51,715 nucleotides of DNA from Psychrobacter sp. (GTDB taxonomy: Bacteria; Pseudomonadota; Gammaproteobacteria; Pseudomonadales; Moraxellaceae): the NCBI GenBank assembly GCA_029267175.1, contig JARIDJ010000029.1:1-51715 (forward strand). The letters run 5' to 3'. The position numbers were made by a program, and so were the translations under genes. The notes below the pieces were generated by a model. The model had not been told where the DNA came from. It saw only the letters and a list, made by a program, of their open reading frames with translations, and ran no database searches. Below, piece after piece: positions 26,811 to 36,066 of the stretch. Within the stretch, counting starts at the first letter, position 1. The number at the start of each line of letters is the position of its first letter.

Positions 26811-29744
26811 TTAACGCTTACGCCCAAATTTACGCTGCTTTTTATTGCTAATCTCAGTGATAGCGTGAGCAATCTCTTTTTCATCAAGACTAGCCACTTG
26901 CTGTAATATCTGCATCATATCAGGCGTTAAGATGTACTTAGCATGATGGGCGATGTTATTGATCCGCTGATCAAAGGTTAATACGCCAGTCTCTTCATCC
27001 TTTTGCAGATAGTTAAGACGAATCAGCGCGTTAACGAAGCTAGTAAAGAGCGAGCGGTCAAAGAAATCAGGGATATCATCAGCGTAGAGCACAGACAGAC
27101 GCTGACCTAGTAGATGACACAGATCAACCACTTCGCTCTCCGTAAGATTACCCGAGCCTTGCTGTGCCAGTAAAGCAAGGGTCATAAAGTAGCGCTCAAG
27201 GCTTTGTTCTACTGGCGTGGCAAGTACTTGTAGCTGTTGATAGCGGCTACTATTAGCGGCAGGAGCGCTCAAAAAGTCATCCTCGAGCTCTACAATTAGA
27301 CCATGCTCAATTAAATTATCAATCTTTTGATCGAGTACAGCTTGCAGGCCATGCGCAGGATAATACAAGAACAGCTCGCTCTGTAAAAACGGATACAGCT
27401 GTGAGACGATATTATCAAGGCGACTACGCTTAATGCGGCCATTGCGAGCTACTAACGCCGCCAAAAAGGATAATAAAATAAAGACATGCAGAATGTTATT
27501 ACGAAAATAGCTCAGTAGCGCTGCTTGCTTGCCAGCAACCTGAATAATATCGCCTAGGATATGCGGTATACGCTCAATGAGCTTGAGCTTAATACCATAA
27601 TCGATAATAGCTTGCGGACTCATATCGGTGACGATAGTATCATCAGCATAAGGCAGATGCCGCGCGATACCTTGATACAGAGCAATCTGTTCGCGGCAGA
27701 TGACTTCATCGAGCGCCGCTTTAGGTGCTGATAATAGCACTAGCGATAATAGCGACACTGGATTGACCACTGCCGCCTTATTGATGTGCTGCATGATTTT
27801 GACACCGATATTATCCACCATAGCATTGGCTTTTTTATCGAAAGGCGTATCAGTACGATCCGCAGGCAAGCTATCGGCCTCTACATCGAACTTGACTAAA
27901 AAGTCGCTCAAATGTAGCGGAGTGCCAAAGCTTAAATGTACATTACCAAAGATACGCTCAATTTTGCGAGACACTTTTAATAGGCCAATCAGCGATTCAG
28001 ACTCTTTAGGCTTGCCTTTGAGCTCACCAATATAGGTGCCGCCCTCCATAATACGCTCGTAGCCAATGTAGGTTGGGATAAATACCACCGGCTTGTTGGT
28101 GCGGCGTAGCTGACTGTGTACGGTCATCGCTAGCATGCCCATCTTTGGCGGTAGCAAGCGCCCTGAACGTGAGCGTCCGCCTTCTATAAAGTACTCGATC
28201 GGGGTATTACGGCTGATGAGCGTATGCATATATTCGCGCAACACTGCCGTGTATAGTGCGTTACCACGAAAGCTACGACGAATATAAAAAGCTACTGCGC
28301 CGCGAAGTAAAGAGCCCAAAACTGGAACGTCTAAATTATCGCCTGCCGCCACATAAGGAATACTCAGACCACGCTTGTAGATGACATAAGATAGCAGCAT
28401 ATAATCGATGTGGCTACGATGACAAGGCACATAGATAATCTCATGATCAGTCGCCAAGGCACGCACGCGCTCAAAATGATGCACTTCTACGCCATCATAA
28501 AGCTGTGTCCAAAGCCAGGTCAAAAAGCGCTCAAAAACACGAATGATAGGGTAGGAGTAATTATTAACCATCTCATTAGCGTAGCCGCGCGCGATATCAC
28601 GCGCCTGATGCTCGGTCACGCCGGTCTCTGTCGCTTCTTTTTCGATAGCGTGCTTGATAGCAGGCGAATAAATCAGCTTATCGACCAGATTGCGTCTATC
28701 AGATAAATCAGGGCCTAACATACTAGCACGCTGCTTATCTAAGTAGACATCTAGCTGATATTGCAAGCTACGCAGCAGCTCACGATTGGCATCGGCTACT
28801 GGTATCAAGGCTTGGCTAGAGTCAGTGGTCGATTCAGACACCGATAGCGAAGCGCTAGATGTCGGGCTTTGAGGAGCACTTCCCTTATCCTCTGAAAGCT
28901 GCTTTGAGGTTTTGGCTAAATTGGTTGCCAAATCCGTATTTTCCATGGCCTGCTTTATAGGACTGTCAGCCAAATCATTAGTATTAACTATAGAGCTATT
29001 ATTGCTAGTAGCGGCGCTAGCAGACTCATCTAACCCCTCGTTCAAGCTCCTATAAATAATAGTACGCAAATCCTGCGCGGCATGGAACTGTACAAAGGTA
29101 TCGCGTCCCATCACTCCGATATTAAAGAGCTGCTTGGTAAAGCTAGGATCTTCCCAGTTATCGGTCATCAATAACTTAAATAAAGAGTCCTCTTTTTCAG
29201 GAGCGCGGCCCCAAAGGATAGAGACTGGAATCAGTCTTATTTTTAGCTCAGGGTTTTGTAAGGTAGCAGCGACAAGGCGAGCTAAGCGCGGTGACAGCTG
29301 CTCATCGCTAGCTTTGGGATGATGCAAAAAGATAATAGCCGCGTTCTCATCGATATTGTGAGCGGCGTCTTTTACTCCAACCAGAGCTGGCGGCAACTTA
29401 TGCTCTCCAGTCTGCAAATCAATAAGAATACTGTTGGAGCGTGAATAATCTTGTAGCACATAAAAGGTTAGGATTTGCTCGTCGTCATTAAGTACTGGCA
29501 GCTCGCCAAGCAGCTTAGGCTTTACGCTAATACTAAGAGCTTGACCTGATAGTTTGCGATAGATCTGGCTAATGGGCGCTTTACTATAAGAGGTGTTTAC
29601 TAGTCTATTATTATCAGCGTAAACATCGCTATTTTTATCAGCTTGTGGCTTAGTTTGATCGGTGTCTTTATGAGCAGTTGGGCTGTCATGGTTGTCAACG
29701 GCTTGCGATCTTAGTAGGCGTTTTTTTAGGAAACGGGGTATCAT
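26811..29744 (-). CDS. plsB: glycerol-3-phosphate acyltransferase PlsB
   Basis: A 977-residue membrane-associated enzyme that makes lysophosphatidic acid, the first step of phospholipid synthesis. The acyltransferase block is present: the HxxxxD motif HRSHIDY (His442/Asp447), the GNALYTAVLREYMH region, FIEGGRSRSGRLLPPKMGML and VVFIPTYIGYERIMEGG. It is about 170 residues longer than E. coli PlsB (807); the surplus is a hydrophilic N-terminus (to ~50) and a Ser/Thr/Asn/Gln-rich insertion at roughly 238-312, both probably disordered. C-terminus is basic (KKQRKFGRKR). No neighbour is functionally linked. Confidence 0.95.
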   Translation of the reverse strand: MIPRFLKKRLLRSQAVDNHDSPTAHKDTDQTKPQADKNSDVYADNNRLVNTSYSKAPISQIYRKLSGQALSISVKPKLLGELPVLNDDEQILTFYVLQDYSRSNSILIDLQTGEHKLPPALVGVKDAAHNIDENAAIIFLHHPKASDEQLSPRLARLVAATLQNPELKIRLIPVSILWGRAPEKEDSLFKLLMTDNWEDPSFTKQLFNIGVMGRDTFVQFHAAQDLRTIIYRSLNEGLDESASAATSNNSSIVNTNDLADSPIKQAMENTDLATNLAKTSKQLSEDKGSAPQSPTSSASLSVSESTTDSSQALIPVADANRELLRSLQYQLDVYLDKQRASMLGPDLSDRRNLVDKLIYSPAIKHAIEKEATETGVTEHQARDIARGYANEMVNNYSYPIIRVFERFLTWLWTQLYDGVEVHHFERVRALATDHEIIYVPCHRSHIDYMLLSYVIYKRGLSIPYVAAGDNLDVPVLGSLLRGAVAFYIRRSFRGNALYTAVLREYMHTLISRNTPIEYFIEGGRSRSGRLLPPKMGMLAMTVHSQLRRTNKPVVFIPTYIGYERIMEGGTYIGELKGKPKESESLIGLLKVSRKIERIFGNVHLSFGTPLHLSDFLVKFDVEADSLPADRTDTPFDKKANAMVDNIGVKIMQHINKAAVVNPVSLLSLVLLSAPKAALDEVICREQIALYQGIARHLPYADDTIVTDMSPQAIIDYGIKLKLIERIPHILGDIIQVAGKQAALLSYFRNNILHVFILLSFLAALVARNGRIKRSRLDNIVSQLYPFLQSELFLYYPAHGLQAVLDQKIDNLIEHGLIVELEDDFLSAPAANSSRYQQLQVLATPVEQSLERYFMTLALLAQQGSGNLTESEVVDLCHLLGQRLSVLYADDIPDFFDRSLFTSFVNALIRLNYLQKDEETGVLTFDQRINNIAHHAKYILTPDMMQILQQVASLDEKEIAHAITEISNKKQRKFGRKR

Positions 29745-29818
29745 AATTAAAAGTCATATTCTGCAAAATGTAATGTGCTTATGATGCCACAAAAGCAGAC
29801 AAAGCGATATATATCCTC

Positions 29819-29854
29819 AGTATCTGTATTAGTAACTGCATTAGTATCTGTATT
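29819..29854. repeat. 12-bp imperfect tandem repeat, three copies
   Basis: AGTATCTGTATT, AGTAACTGCATT and AGTATCTGTATT follow each other between the divergent plsB and ybaK genes. Outer copies are identical; the middle one differs at two positions. Confidence 0.85.
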
Positions 29855-29936
29855 TTAGAGGACTGATATCTAAGCTAAAATAATGGACTCTAAAATAGTT
29901 TTTATACCTCAATTTTAACCCATAATGTGAACGACT

Positions 29937-30425
29937 ATGACCCCTGCTATCAACCTTGCCAAACAGCAAAAACTCAACTATAAAATCCATGAGTATACTC
30001 ATGACAGCGCTGCTGCCTCTTATGGCTTAGAGGCAGCTGAAAAATTGGGCGTTGCCGCTGAGCGTGTGTTTAAGACTTTAGTAGTAAAGACGGATAACGG
30101 AAAATTAGCGGTTGCAGTATTGCCAAGTGATCATACCCTCAATTTCAAAAAAGTAGCCAAAGCGCTTAGTGCTACTAAGAACTTAGCTTGCAAAAAAGTA
30201 CAAATGGCAGAGCCTAAAGAGGTCGAGCGTAGTAGCGGCTATGTGCTAGGCGGGGTTAGCCCATTAGGACAAAAAAAGCGCTTAGTCACGCTAATAGACA
30301 GCAGTGCAAAAAATCACCCGACAATATACGTCAGTGCAGGGCGGCGTGGTCTAGAGATGGAGCTTGCCGCTACCGAGCTTGCCGAGACTCTACGGGCGCA
30401 TTTTGCTGATATTGTAGATAATTAA
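29937..30425 (+). CDS. ybaK: Cys-tRNA(Pro)/aminoacyl-tRNA deacylase YbaK
   Basis: A 162-residue editing protein that hydrolyses Cys-tRNA(Pro) in trans. Family features: MTPAINLAKQQKLNYKIHEYTHD, GLEAAEKLGVAAERVFKTLVVKTD (catalytic Lys region FKTLV), LAVAVLPSDHTLNFKKVAKAL and GYVLGGVSPLGQKKRLVTLID, then IYVSAGRRGLEMEL. Length equals the family norm (159 in E. coli). No obvious RBS, but the ATG is the family start. The next gene follows after 106 bases. Confidence 0.93.
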   Translation: MTPAINLAKQQKLNYKIHEYTHDSAAASYGLEAAEKLGVAAERVFKTLVVKTDNGKLAVAVLPSDHTLNFKKVAKALSATKNLACKKVQMAEPKEVERSSGYVLGGVSPLGQKKRLVTLIDSSAKNHPTIYVSAGRRGLEMELAATELAETLRAHFADIVDN

Positions 30426-30531
30426 CTTTTGGCTGGGTTGAGACAGGGTACTAAATAAGCTTTTGCTAAAGCTTAAACGTGCTAAAATTTTGGCAATGCT
30501 AAAGTAACTACGATTAACAAGGATAAATGCT

Positions 30532-30906
30532 ATGCCGCATCTCACTATTCAAGCGACTCCTAATGTCAGTATAGAGCGCCCTGAAACGCTACTAAAAGCG
30601 CTCAATCAAGCTTTATGGAATAGCGGTCATTTTGCTAAGCCTACTGATATTAAGGCTAGATTATTACCCGTAGATACTTTTTTGGTTGGGATTGAGGATG
30701 ATGAGCAAGAGTATGGCTTTATCTACGCGCATCTTAAGCTGATCGTTGGACGCGATATTGTTGCTCGTAATCAGCTGGCTGAAATCCTAGTCACCACCAT
30801 AGAACAAACCCTTAAAGAGGATCAGTCAGGCCGCGCCGCGCTACAGATATGCGTGGAAGTAGAAGAGATTAGCGCTATTTATCACAAAAAAATGTTCAAT
30901 CTCTAA
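30532..30906 (+). CDS. 5-carboxymethyl-2-hydroxymuconate isomerase-family tautomerase
   Basis: A 124-residue protein beginning MPHLTIQATPNV, with the N-terminal Pro that serves as the catalytic base in this tautomerase superfamily branch, and with the layout of HpaF/CHMI (LLKALNQALWNSGHF, the IYAHLKLIVGRD segment, ...LQICVEVEEISAIYHKKMF). CHMI acts in homoprotocatechuate degradation, but no other gene of that pathway is nearby, so the true substrate is uncertain. AAGGAT about ten bases upstream as RBS. Confidence 0.85.
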   Translation: MPHLTIQATPNVSIERPETLLKALNQALWNSGHFAKPTDIKARLLPVDTFLVGIEDDEQEYGFIYAHLKLIVGRDIVARNQLAEILVTTIEQTLKEDQSGRAALQICVEVEEISAIYHKKMFNL

Positions 30907-30963
30907 GCTCTATCACAGTTTTTTATAAGCTTAATTCTTGTATTTCAGTTTATTCCTCTATAG

Positions 30964-31446
30964 CTACTGACATAACGATTCGCTAGCGTATTTGGGTAGC
31001 ACGATGACCTCAGCGCTGTAACCAGCGGTTTTGCCTTGGGTCGCCATCAGATTGCGTGCTATTCGCAATCGATAATTACCATTAGCAGGCAAGCAGCCTT
31101 GATAGATAATGCCGCCTTTAGTGCCGTCCTGTTCGCCATTAGGCTTATGTAGCACGCCCACATTGGCCGTCTCGCTAGTACCAGCAAGCGGCGAGAGATT
31201 GATAATGGCATATTGATGCCTATGAGCTGCAAATTGATACCAGTGCTCGTTTTGTTTTGGGCTTAGCTTGCCACTAATAGTAGTACTGACGCGGCCTTTA
31301 GCAAATTTTATAGCAGTAGCATTAGAGGCGGTATTAGCAGCAGTGCTAGCATTACTATGAGTCGTTGCAAGCATAAATAGCGCAGTCACAAAAGCGACTC
31401 TTAGAGGGATTATAGAGAATGAAAGGTGAGTGCCTTTAGTTGACAT
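30964..31446 (-). CDS. exported beta-rich protein, possibly PliG/pre-peptidase-like
   Basis: A 160-residue protein with an N-terminal hydrophobic signal (SIIPLRVAFVTALFMLATTHSNA). The mature part, starting near AIKFAKGRVSTTISGKLSPKQNEHWYQFAAHRHQYAIINLSP and ending with GIIYQGCLPANGNYRLRI, has the order of motifs seen in inhibitors of g-type lysozyme and related pre-peptidase C-terminal beta sandwiches (F-x-x-G ... sG ... Y-x-F-x-A ... LP-x-x-G-x-Y-x-L-R). Two Cys (GCLPAN, ESLCQ) could form a disulfide. Assignment is tentative and by pattern only. RBS AGGAG upstream. Confidence 0.6.
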   Translation of the reverse strand: MSTKGTHLSFSIIPLRVAFVTALFMLATTHSNASTAANTASNATAIKFAKGRVSTTISGKLSPKQNEHWYQFAAHRHQYAIINLSPLAGTSETANVGVLHKPNGEQDGTKGGIIYQGCLPANGNYRLRIARNLMATQGKTAGYSAEVIVLPKYASESLCQ

Positions 31447-31509
31447 AATTAGCTCCTATTTTTATTATTTGTTATCAAAAATAAATTATAACTTTATCTT
31501 TAATCACAA

Positions 31510-31541
31510 AAAAAGCGCCTAATCTTATATTAGACGCTTTT
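31510..31541 (-). terminator. terminator of acyl-CoA dehydrogenase gene
   Basis: A hairpin of AAAAGCGCCTAA and TTAGACGCTTTT (one mismatch), with a run of seven T on the minus strand. It lies about 40 bases after the stop codon of the gene at 31581. Confidence 0.85.
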
Positions 31542-31580
31542 GTTTTATTAACTATTCAAGTTCGATAACAAAGGTTTGTT

Positions 31581-33401
31581 TTAGTCCAAAAAGGCAAAGC
31601 TATCGATGTCCATAGCGGTCATACTTTCGCTTGGCGCTACCATCGCTTCGGCATGGCCTGAGGTACGCGGTAATAGCTTGTCAAAGTAAAATTCAGCGGT
31701 CTGGATTTTCGCTTTGTAGAATTCTGGTGCTTCAGCCCCGCCATTTTCAAGCTTGTCATAAGCCACTGCCGCCATACGGGCCCAGTGATAGCCCATCATC
31801 ACATAGCCTGAGTACATTAGATAATCATCAGAGGCCGCTGAGATGATCTCACGATCCTTACGCGCCATCAACATCAAACGTACCGTTAGCGTGTTCCACT
31901 CAGCACATAGCTTAGTCAAAGCCCAAACGAATTTGCGCATATCTTTATCTAAAGCATACTCGCTGCACCACTTCATAATGCTAGACGTATAATCGCGGAT
32001 GATTTTACCTTTCGACTGCAAGATAACTTTACGGCCTAGTAAATCTAGCGCCTGAATCCCGGTAGTACCTTCGTACATAGTGGCAATGCGAGCATCACGA
32101 GCGATCAGCTCCATACCCCATTCTTTGATATAACCGTGACCACCATAAACTTGCTGGCCATGCTTCGCCGCTTCAATACCAAGCTCGGTTAAGAAGCCTT
32201 TTAGGATTGGGGTATAAAAGCCTAATTTGTCATCCCATTTTTCAAACTCAGCATCATCGCCATTAGCGATACCTTGCGACATTTTATCCGCATAACGCGC
32301 AGAATGATAAATCATCGAGCGACCGCCTTCGGCAAAGGCTTTTTGGGTCAATAGCATGCGGCGTACGTCGGCATGATGAATGATAGCATCGGCTACTTTT
32401 TCAGCATCTTTAGTCCCTGACAAGGCGCGCATAGAGCGACGATCTTTGGCGTAAGGTAGCGCGTTTTGGAAAGCCAGTTCGGTATGAGCAAGACCCTCAA
32501 TACCCGTACCAATACGCGCGGTATTCATAAAGGTAAACATCGCTTTTAGACCACGGTTTGGCTCACCAATCAAAAAAGCCGTCGCTTCATCAAAGTTGAG
32601 GACACAAGTCGCTGACGAGCTGATACCCATTTTGTGCTCGATAGAACCACAGCTGACGCCATTGCGCTCGCCCACTTCGCCTTCCGCGTTTGGCAGGAAT
32701 TTTGGCACGATAAATAACGAGATACCGCGAGTACCACCCGGGGCATCCGGTAGGCGAGCTAGGACGATATGGACGATGTTTTCAGTTAAGTCGTGCTCAC
32801 CGCTTGAGATAAAAATCTTAGTGCCAGATAGTTTGTAGGTGCCGTCTTCTTGTGGAATAGCTTTTGACTTCACTTGACCCAAGTCAGTACCACAGTGCGG
32901 CTCAGTTAGACACATAGTGCCCGACCAAGAGCCTTCGACTAACTTATGCAAGTAAGTCTCTTTTTGCTCCTCAGTACCATATTGCATCATAGTATTGATA
33001 CAACCAGTCGATAGACCAGGATACATAGACCAAGGCCAGTTAGCAGTACCGATGATCTCAGCTTTGATCAAGTTAATAGACATCGGCAAGTTCATACCGC
33101 CGTAAGCTTCAGGATAGGAGATACCTTGCCAGCCGCCCTCAACAAACTGAGTATAAGCCTCTTTAAAGCCTTTTGGGGTCGTGACCACGCCATTGTCAAA
33201 ATGACAGCCTTCTGCATCCGCTGGTTGATAGATAGGTGACAGCACGTTTTCGGCAAAGTCTGCCATACCCTGCAAAATCATATCTACGGTTTCAGGATCG
33301 GCGTTTTCGCCATTATCTAAAGTTTTGTAATGGGATTGAAAGTCAAACACATCATTTATCAAAAACTTAATATCACGCAAAGGAGCTTTGTAAGTTAACA
33401 T
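31581..33401 (-). CDS. acyl-CoA dehydrogenase with C-terminal extension
   Basis: A 606-residue FAD enzyme of the long acyl-CoA dehydrogenase type. It shows the flavin-binding CLTEPHCGTDLG, ISSGEHDLTENIVHIVLARLPDAP, the substrate-loop region GSIEHKMGISSSATCVLNFD, and the catalytic Glu in ATMYEGTTGIQALDLLGRKV. A C-terminal domain of roughly 130 residues follows the core, as in the PF12806-type ACADs. It begins beta-oxidation of an acyl-CoA of unknown chain length. Two ATGs are six bases apart; the second (33401, MLTYKAPLRD) has AAGAGA at better spacing. A 10-bp dyad lies upstream (33495-33523). Confidence 0.92.
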   Translation of the reverse strand: MLTYKAPLRDIKFLINDVFDFQSHYKTLDNGENADPETVDMILQGMADFAENVLSPIYQPADAEGCHFDNGVVTTPKGFKEAYTQFVEGGWQGISYPEAYGGMNLPMSINLIKAEIIGTANWPWSMYPGLSTGCINTMMQYGTEEQKETYLHKLVEGSWSGTMCLTEPHCGTDLGQVKSKAIPQEDGTYKLSGTKIFISSGEHDLTENIVHIVLARLPDAPGGTRGISLFIVPKFLPNAEGEVGERNGVSCGSIEHKMGISSSATCVLNFDEATAFLIGEPNRGLKAMFTFMNTARIGTGIEGLAHTELAFQNALPYAKDRRSMRALSGTKDAEKVADAIIHHADVRRMLLTQKAFAEGGRSMIYHSARYADKMSQGIANGDDAEFEKWDDKLGFYTPILKGFLTELGIEAAKHGQQVYGGHGYIKEWGMELIARDARIATMYEGTTGIQALDLLGRKVILQSKGKIIRDYTSSIMKWCSEYALDKDMRKFVWALTKLCAEWNTLTVRLMLMARKDREIISAASDDYLMYSGYVMMGYHWARMAAVAYDKLENGGAEAPEFYKAKIQTAEFYFDKLLPRTSGHAEAMVAPSESMTAMDIDSFAFLD

Positions 33402-33494
33402 AGTCATTCTCTTTTATAAGTTGAGACCAGCAGTCGATGACTAGATCATTTAATCCATCTCGAGTGGTTGGCTGCAAAGTTTATTAAATTGAGC

Positions 33495-33523
33495 TTTTAG
33501 TGACTAAGGATATGTCACTAAAA
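33495..33523. promoter_or_regulatory. 10-bp perfect dyad upstream of acyl-CoA dehydrogenase gene
   Basis: TTTTAGTGAC (33495-33504) is perfectly inverted at 33514-33523 with a 9-base centre. It is 94 bases before the start codon at 33401, a position suited to an operator for a fatty-acid-responsive regulator. I do not recognise the site. The remainder of the gap 33402-33715 shows nothing clear. Confidence 0.45.
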
Positions 33524-33715
33524 ATTAAAAATAGCTTTAGTAGCACAAAATTATAAGGGCAATAATAAGCTCAGTATAAAGGGTATAAAGCCACAAATAT
33601 ACTATATATAACTAATATTCATGTTGTAAGTCTTTTTTTATTACCATTTTTTATATATAGCTAATCATATAATAGCTAGTTGCTAGAGTTTACAGAACAG
33701 TTAGAGGTTTTTTTG

Positions 33716-34861
33716 ATGTCCTCAGTACCACCCCGTAACTCTACTTATAAACGATTGATGCAGCGCTGGCTTATGGTTATAAAGCGTTTGATTAGTGGCG
33801 AGCTTGAGCACCTGCTAACCGTAAACCAAAGTCGTAGGCCATGGCATATGCCTATGGTTGCCGCTATCGCTATTAGTTTTCCGATATTTATAGGCGCTTA
33901 TTTTGATTCGATATCATCCGGTATCAAGGCTTCACTAGGAGCGATGGTGATTTTGAACTTGCCGTTTACTGGATCATTGCCGCAGCGTTTGGTTACGGTG
34001 ATGGCTTGGGGCTTTGCGATGTCCTTATGCTTTGCCTTGGGCTTAATCGCGCAGCAAGTCGCTGTTATAAAGGTTCCGGTTTTTGCGCTGATAGCTTTTG
34101 CCATTGTAGTATTGGGTCGTTATTACAGCCAGCCACCGCCAGCGGGTCTGTTTGTGATGATGTCGACGGCTATAGCTTTGTTCATTCCGGTTTCTTTATC
34201 GCAGATATTATCAGCGACAGGTCTGGTGATGCTCGGTAGCGGCTTTTCGCTAATAATGGCGCTATTATATTCGCTGTTTTTATTAGCGACTCGTCCACGC
34301 ACTGCGCTACCTCGTGATAGCTATCAGCCAGAGACCATCAGTGAGAGTATTATGGTGGCAGGTTTTGTCAGCCTAGCGTTGTCCATCGCATTACTGCTAC
34401 AGATGTCCTATCCCTATTGGGCGGCAGTGAGCTGCTTTATTATTATCCAGGGCATTCATCTGCGCACGATGTGGGTCAAGCAGTTTCATCGCCTGCTCGG
34501 TACTTTGATAGGCATGGGACTGGCCGCTTGGATGCTCTCTTGGCAATTATCCTCATGGCAAGTGGCTACGGCTATTTTTATTATGATGCTTGGTATCGAG
34601 TCATTAGTGGATCGTCATTATGGCCTTGCGGTGATCTTAATCACGCCGCTTACGATATTTATCGCCGAATACGGTAGTGGTCTGCCGCTCTCTAAGCAAA
34701 TTTATCAACAAGTCATTCAAGCACGAATGCTAGATACCGCGCTTGGCTGCTTAGTAGGTATCAGTGGTGGTCTCGCTATGCAGTCCTCATTACTACGCTT
34801 GCCTTTGGAACGTTTAGAGCGTCGATTATTACAACGCTTTGGCACTGACCCTAAGGATTAA
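33716..34861 (+). CDS. FUSC-like inner-membrane protein
   Basis: A 381-residue protein with about ten hydrophobic helices in two similar halves (one starting near MPMVAAIAISFPIFIGAYFD, one near YPYWAAVSCFIIIQGIHLRTMWVKQFHRLLGTLIGMGLAAWML). This two-block layout with the GT(x)hG...hA pattern in the second half fits the FUSC/aromatic-acid-exporter-like group (FUSC_2, YccS/DUF2955 relatives). Transport role and substrate are unknown. Start at ATG 33716, eight bases after AGAGG, rather than the upstream TTG at 33680. Convergent with aroE. Confidence 0.7.
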   Translation: MSSVPPRNSTYKRLMQRWLMVIKRLISGELEHLLTVNQSRRPWHMPMVAAIAISFPIFIGAYFDSISSGIKASLGAMVILNLPFTGSLPQRLVTVMAWGFAMSLCFALGLIAQQVAVIKVPVFALIAFAIVVLGRYYSQPPPAGLFVMMSTAIALFIPVSLSQILSATGLVMLGSGFSLIMALLYSLFLLATRPRTALPRDSYQPETISESIMVAGFVSLALSIALLLQMSYPYWAAVSCFIIIQGIHLRTMWVKQFHRLLGTLIGMGLAAWMLSWQLSSWQVATAIFIMMLGIESLVDRHYGLAVILITPLTIFIAEYGSGLPLSKQIYQQVIQARMLDTALGCLVGISGGLAMQSSLLRLPLERLERRLLQRFGTDPKD

Positions 34862-34931
34862 GCTAAAAATAAGGCTAAAAAAATAAGGCTAAAATTTAAA
34901 AGGGCAGTTATATTTTATAATGCTATAGCGA

Positions 34932-35771
34932 CTAGGAGGATAATGTTTGTGTCGCTGCTATCACCTCTACCTGATGTCCGGTCCAACGCTCAAAGCTAAG
35001 CGCCGCTTGATTGATAAGCATACCGTAACCATCAGAGACTATCGCGCCGCGCTGTGCGAAGTGCTGCAAAAACGGCAAGTCGCGTCCATACATCATGTCA
35101 TAAGCATAATGGCTGTTAAGATCAGCGGCTAGCGGTAAGCTTGCCTCGCTCAGACCGATGGAGGTGGCATTGATAACTAGATCAAAGTCACCGGTCAACT
35201 CAGGGGTGAGACAAGTGGCAATGCTATTTTTCCTACTATGCTGCTCAATGGTTTGACTGGCAGCGCTAAGCTCGGCAACTAAGGTTTGCGCTTTACTCAA
35301 CGTGCGATTCGCTAGGGTCAATGAGCCAATACCGGCTTGAATTAAGGGCAATATCACGCCGCGCGCCGCGCCGCCTGCACCAATGATAGCTACGCGCGCG
35401 CCATCAAGAGGCCAGCCTAAGTGGATAATATGATTGACTAACCCTTGACCATCGGTATTATCCCCATAAACCGCGCCGTCTTTTATTGACAAGGTGTTAA
35501 CCGCTCCTGCCACGCGAGCATGCTCAGACAAACCGCCTTGGGTTTGACAATAGGCAAAAGCGATCTGCTTAAAGGGTACGGTAACATTAGCACCGACACC
35601 GCCGCCATGAAAAAAAGCCTCAACGACCGCCACAAAGCTTGCCTCATTATCCGGACAATACTGACGCTGATAGCTAATATCGATATGGGCTTGAGTGGCA
35701 AACACTTGGTGTATTTGTGGTGACTTACTGTGACTGATGGGATTACCAATAACGATAAAATGCTGAGTCAT
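34932..35771 (-). CDS. aroE: shikimate dehydrogenase AroE
   Basis: A 279-residue NADP-dependent enzyme converting 3-dehydroshikimate to shikimate. The substrate site is in FIVIGNPISHSKSPQIHQVFA and GVGANVTVPFKQIAF (catalytic Lys), with NTDGQGLVNHI; the nucleotide-binding site is IIGAGGAARGVILPLI followed by LANRT; the end has DMMYGRDLPFLQHFAQRGA and DGYGMLINQAALSFERWTG. All are AroE hallmarks, and length matches E. coli (272). Stands alone; its stop is 70 bases from the convergent FUSC-like gene with no hairpin in between. Confidence 0.96.
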   Translation of the reverse strand: MTQHFIVIGNPISHSKSPQIHQVFATQAHIDISYQRQYCPDNEASFVAVVEAFFHGGGVGANVTVPFKQIAFAYCQTQGGLSEHARVAGAVNTLSIKDGAVYGDNTDGQGLVNHIIHLGWPLDGARVAIIGAGGAARGVILPLIQAGIGSLTLANRTLSKAQTLVAELSAASQTIEQHSRKNSIATCLTPELTGDFDLVINATSIGLSEASLPLAADLNSHYAYDMMYGRDLPFLQHFAQRGAIVSDGYGMLINQAALSFERWTGHQVEVIAATQTLSS

Positions 35772-36066
35772 ATCTAAAATCCTGTCGTTACTACTGTATT
35801 AAAGGGAGTGGCAAAATCTGCGGCTCAGTTATCATAAGCGATAGCGGCTTGTGGCACAAATTTGGCTTGCAAAGCGTTAGCAATCGACAATAATATTAAC
35901 AAATCTGTAGCCCCTCAAAGGGGTATCAGTAACGTAAAAGCTAGTCAAGGCTACAGCAGTTCGGTAAACTGTGCTCATCAAAGTTTTGGTAAAATCCCAT
36001 TCATAGTAACTGTGTTTGATGACTTTTAACTTTTTGATGTCTTTTATAGTCAATATTTTCAAATAA

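Noticed and set aside
31631..31846. Plus-strand frames lying opposite the acyl-CoA dehydrogenase, plsB and antiporter genes
   Set aside because: They are mirror frames of strongly conserved genes, without RBSs or recognisable domains.
34862..34931. Repeated AATAAGGCTAAAA segments between FUSC-like gene and aroE as a regulatory array
   Set aside because: Only two short copies in A-rich sequence, no dyad and no hairpin; likely slippage.
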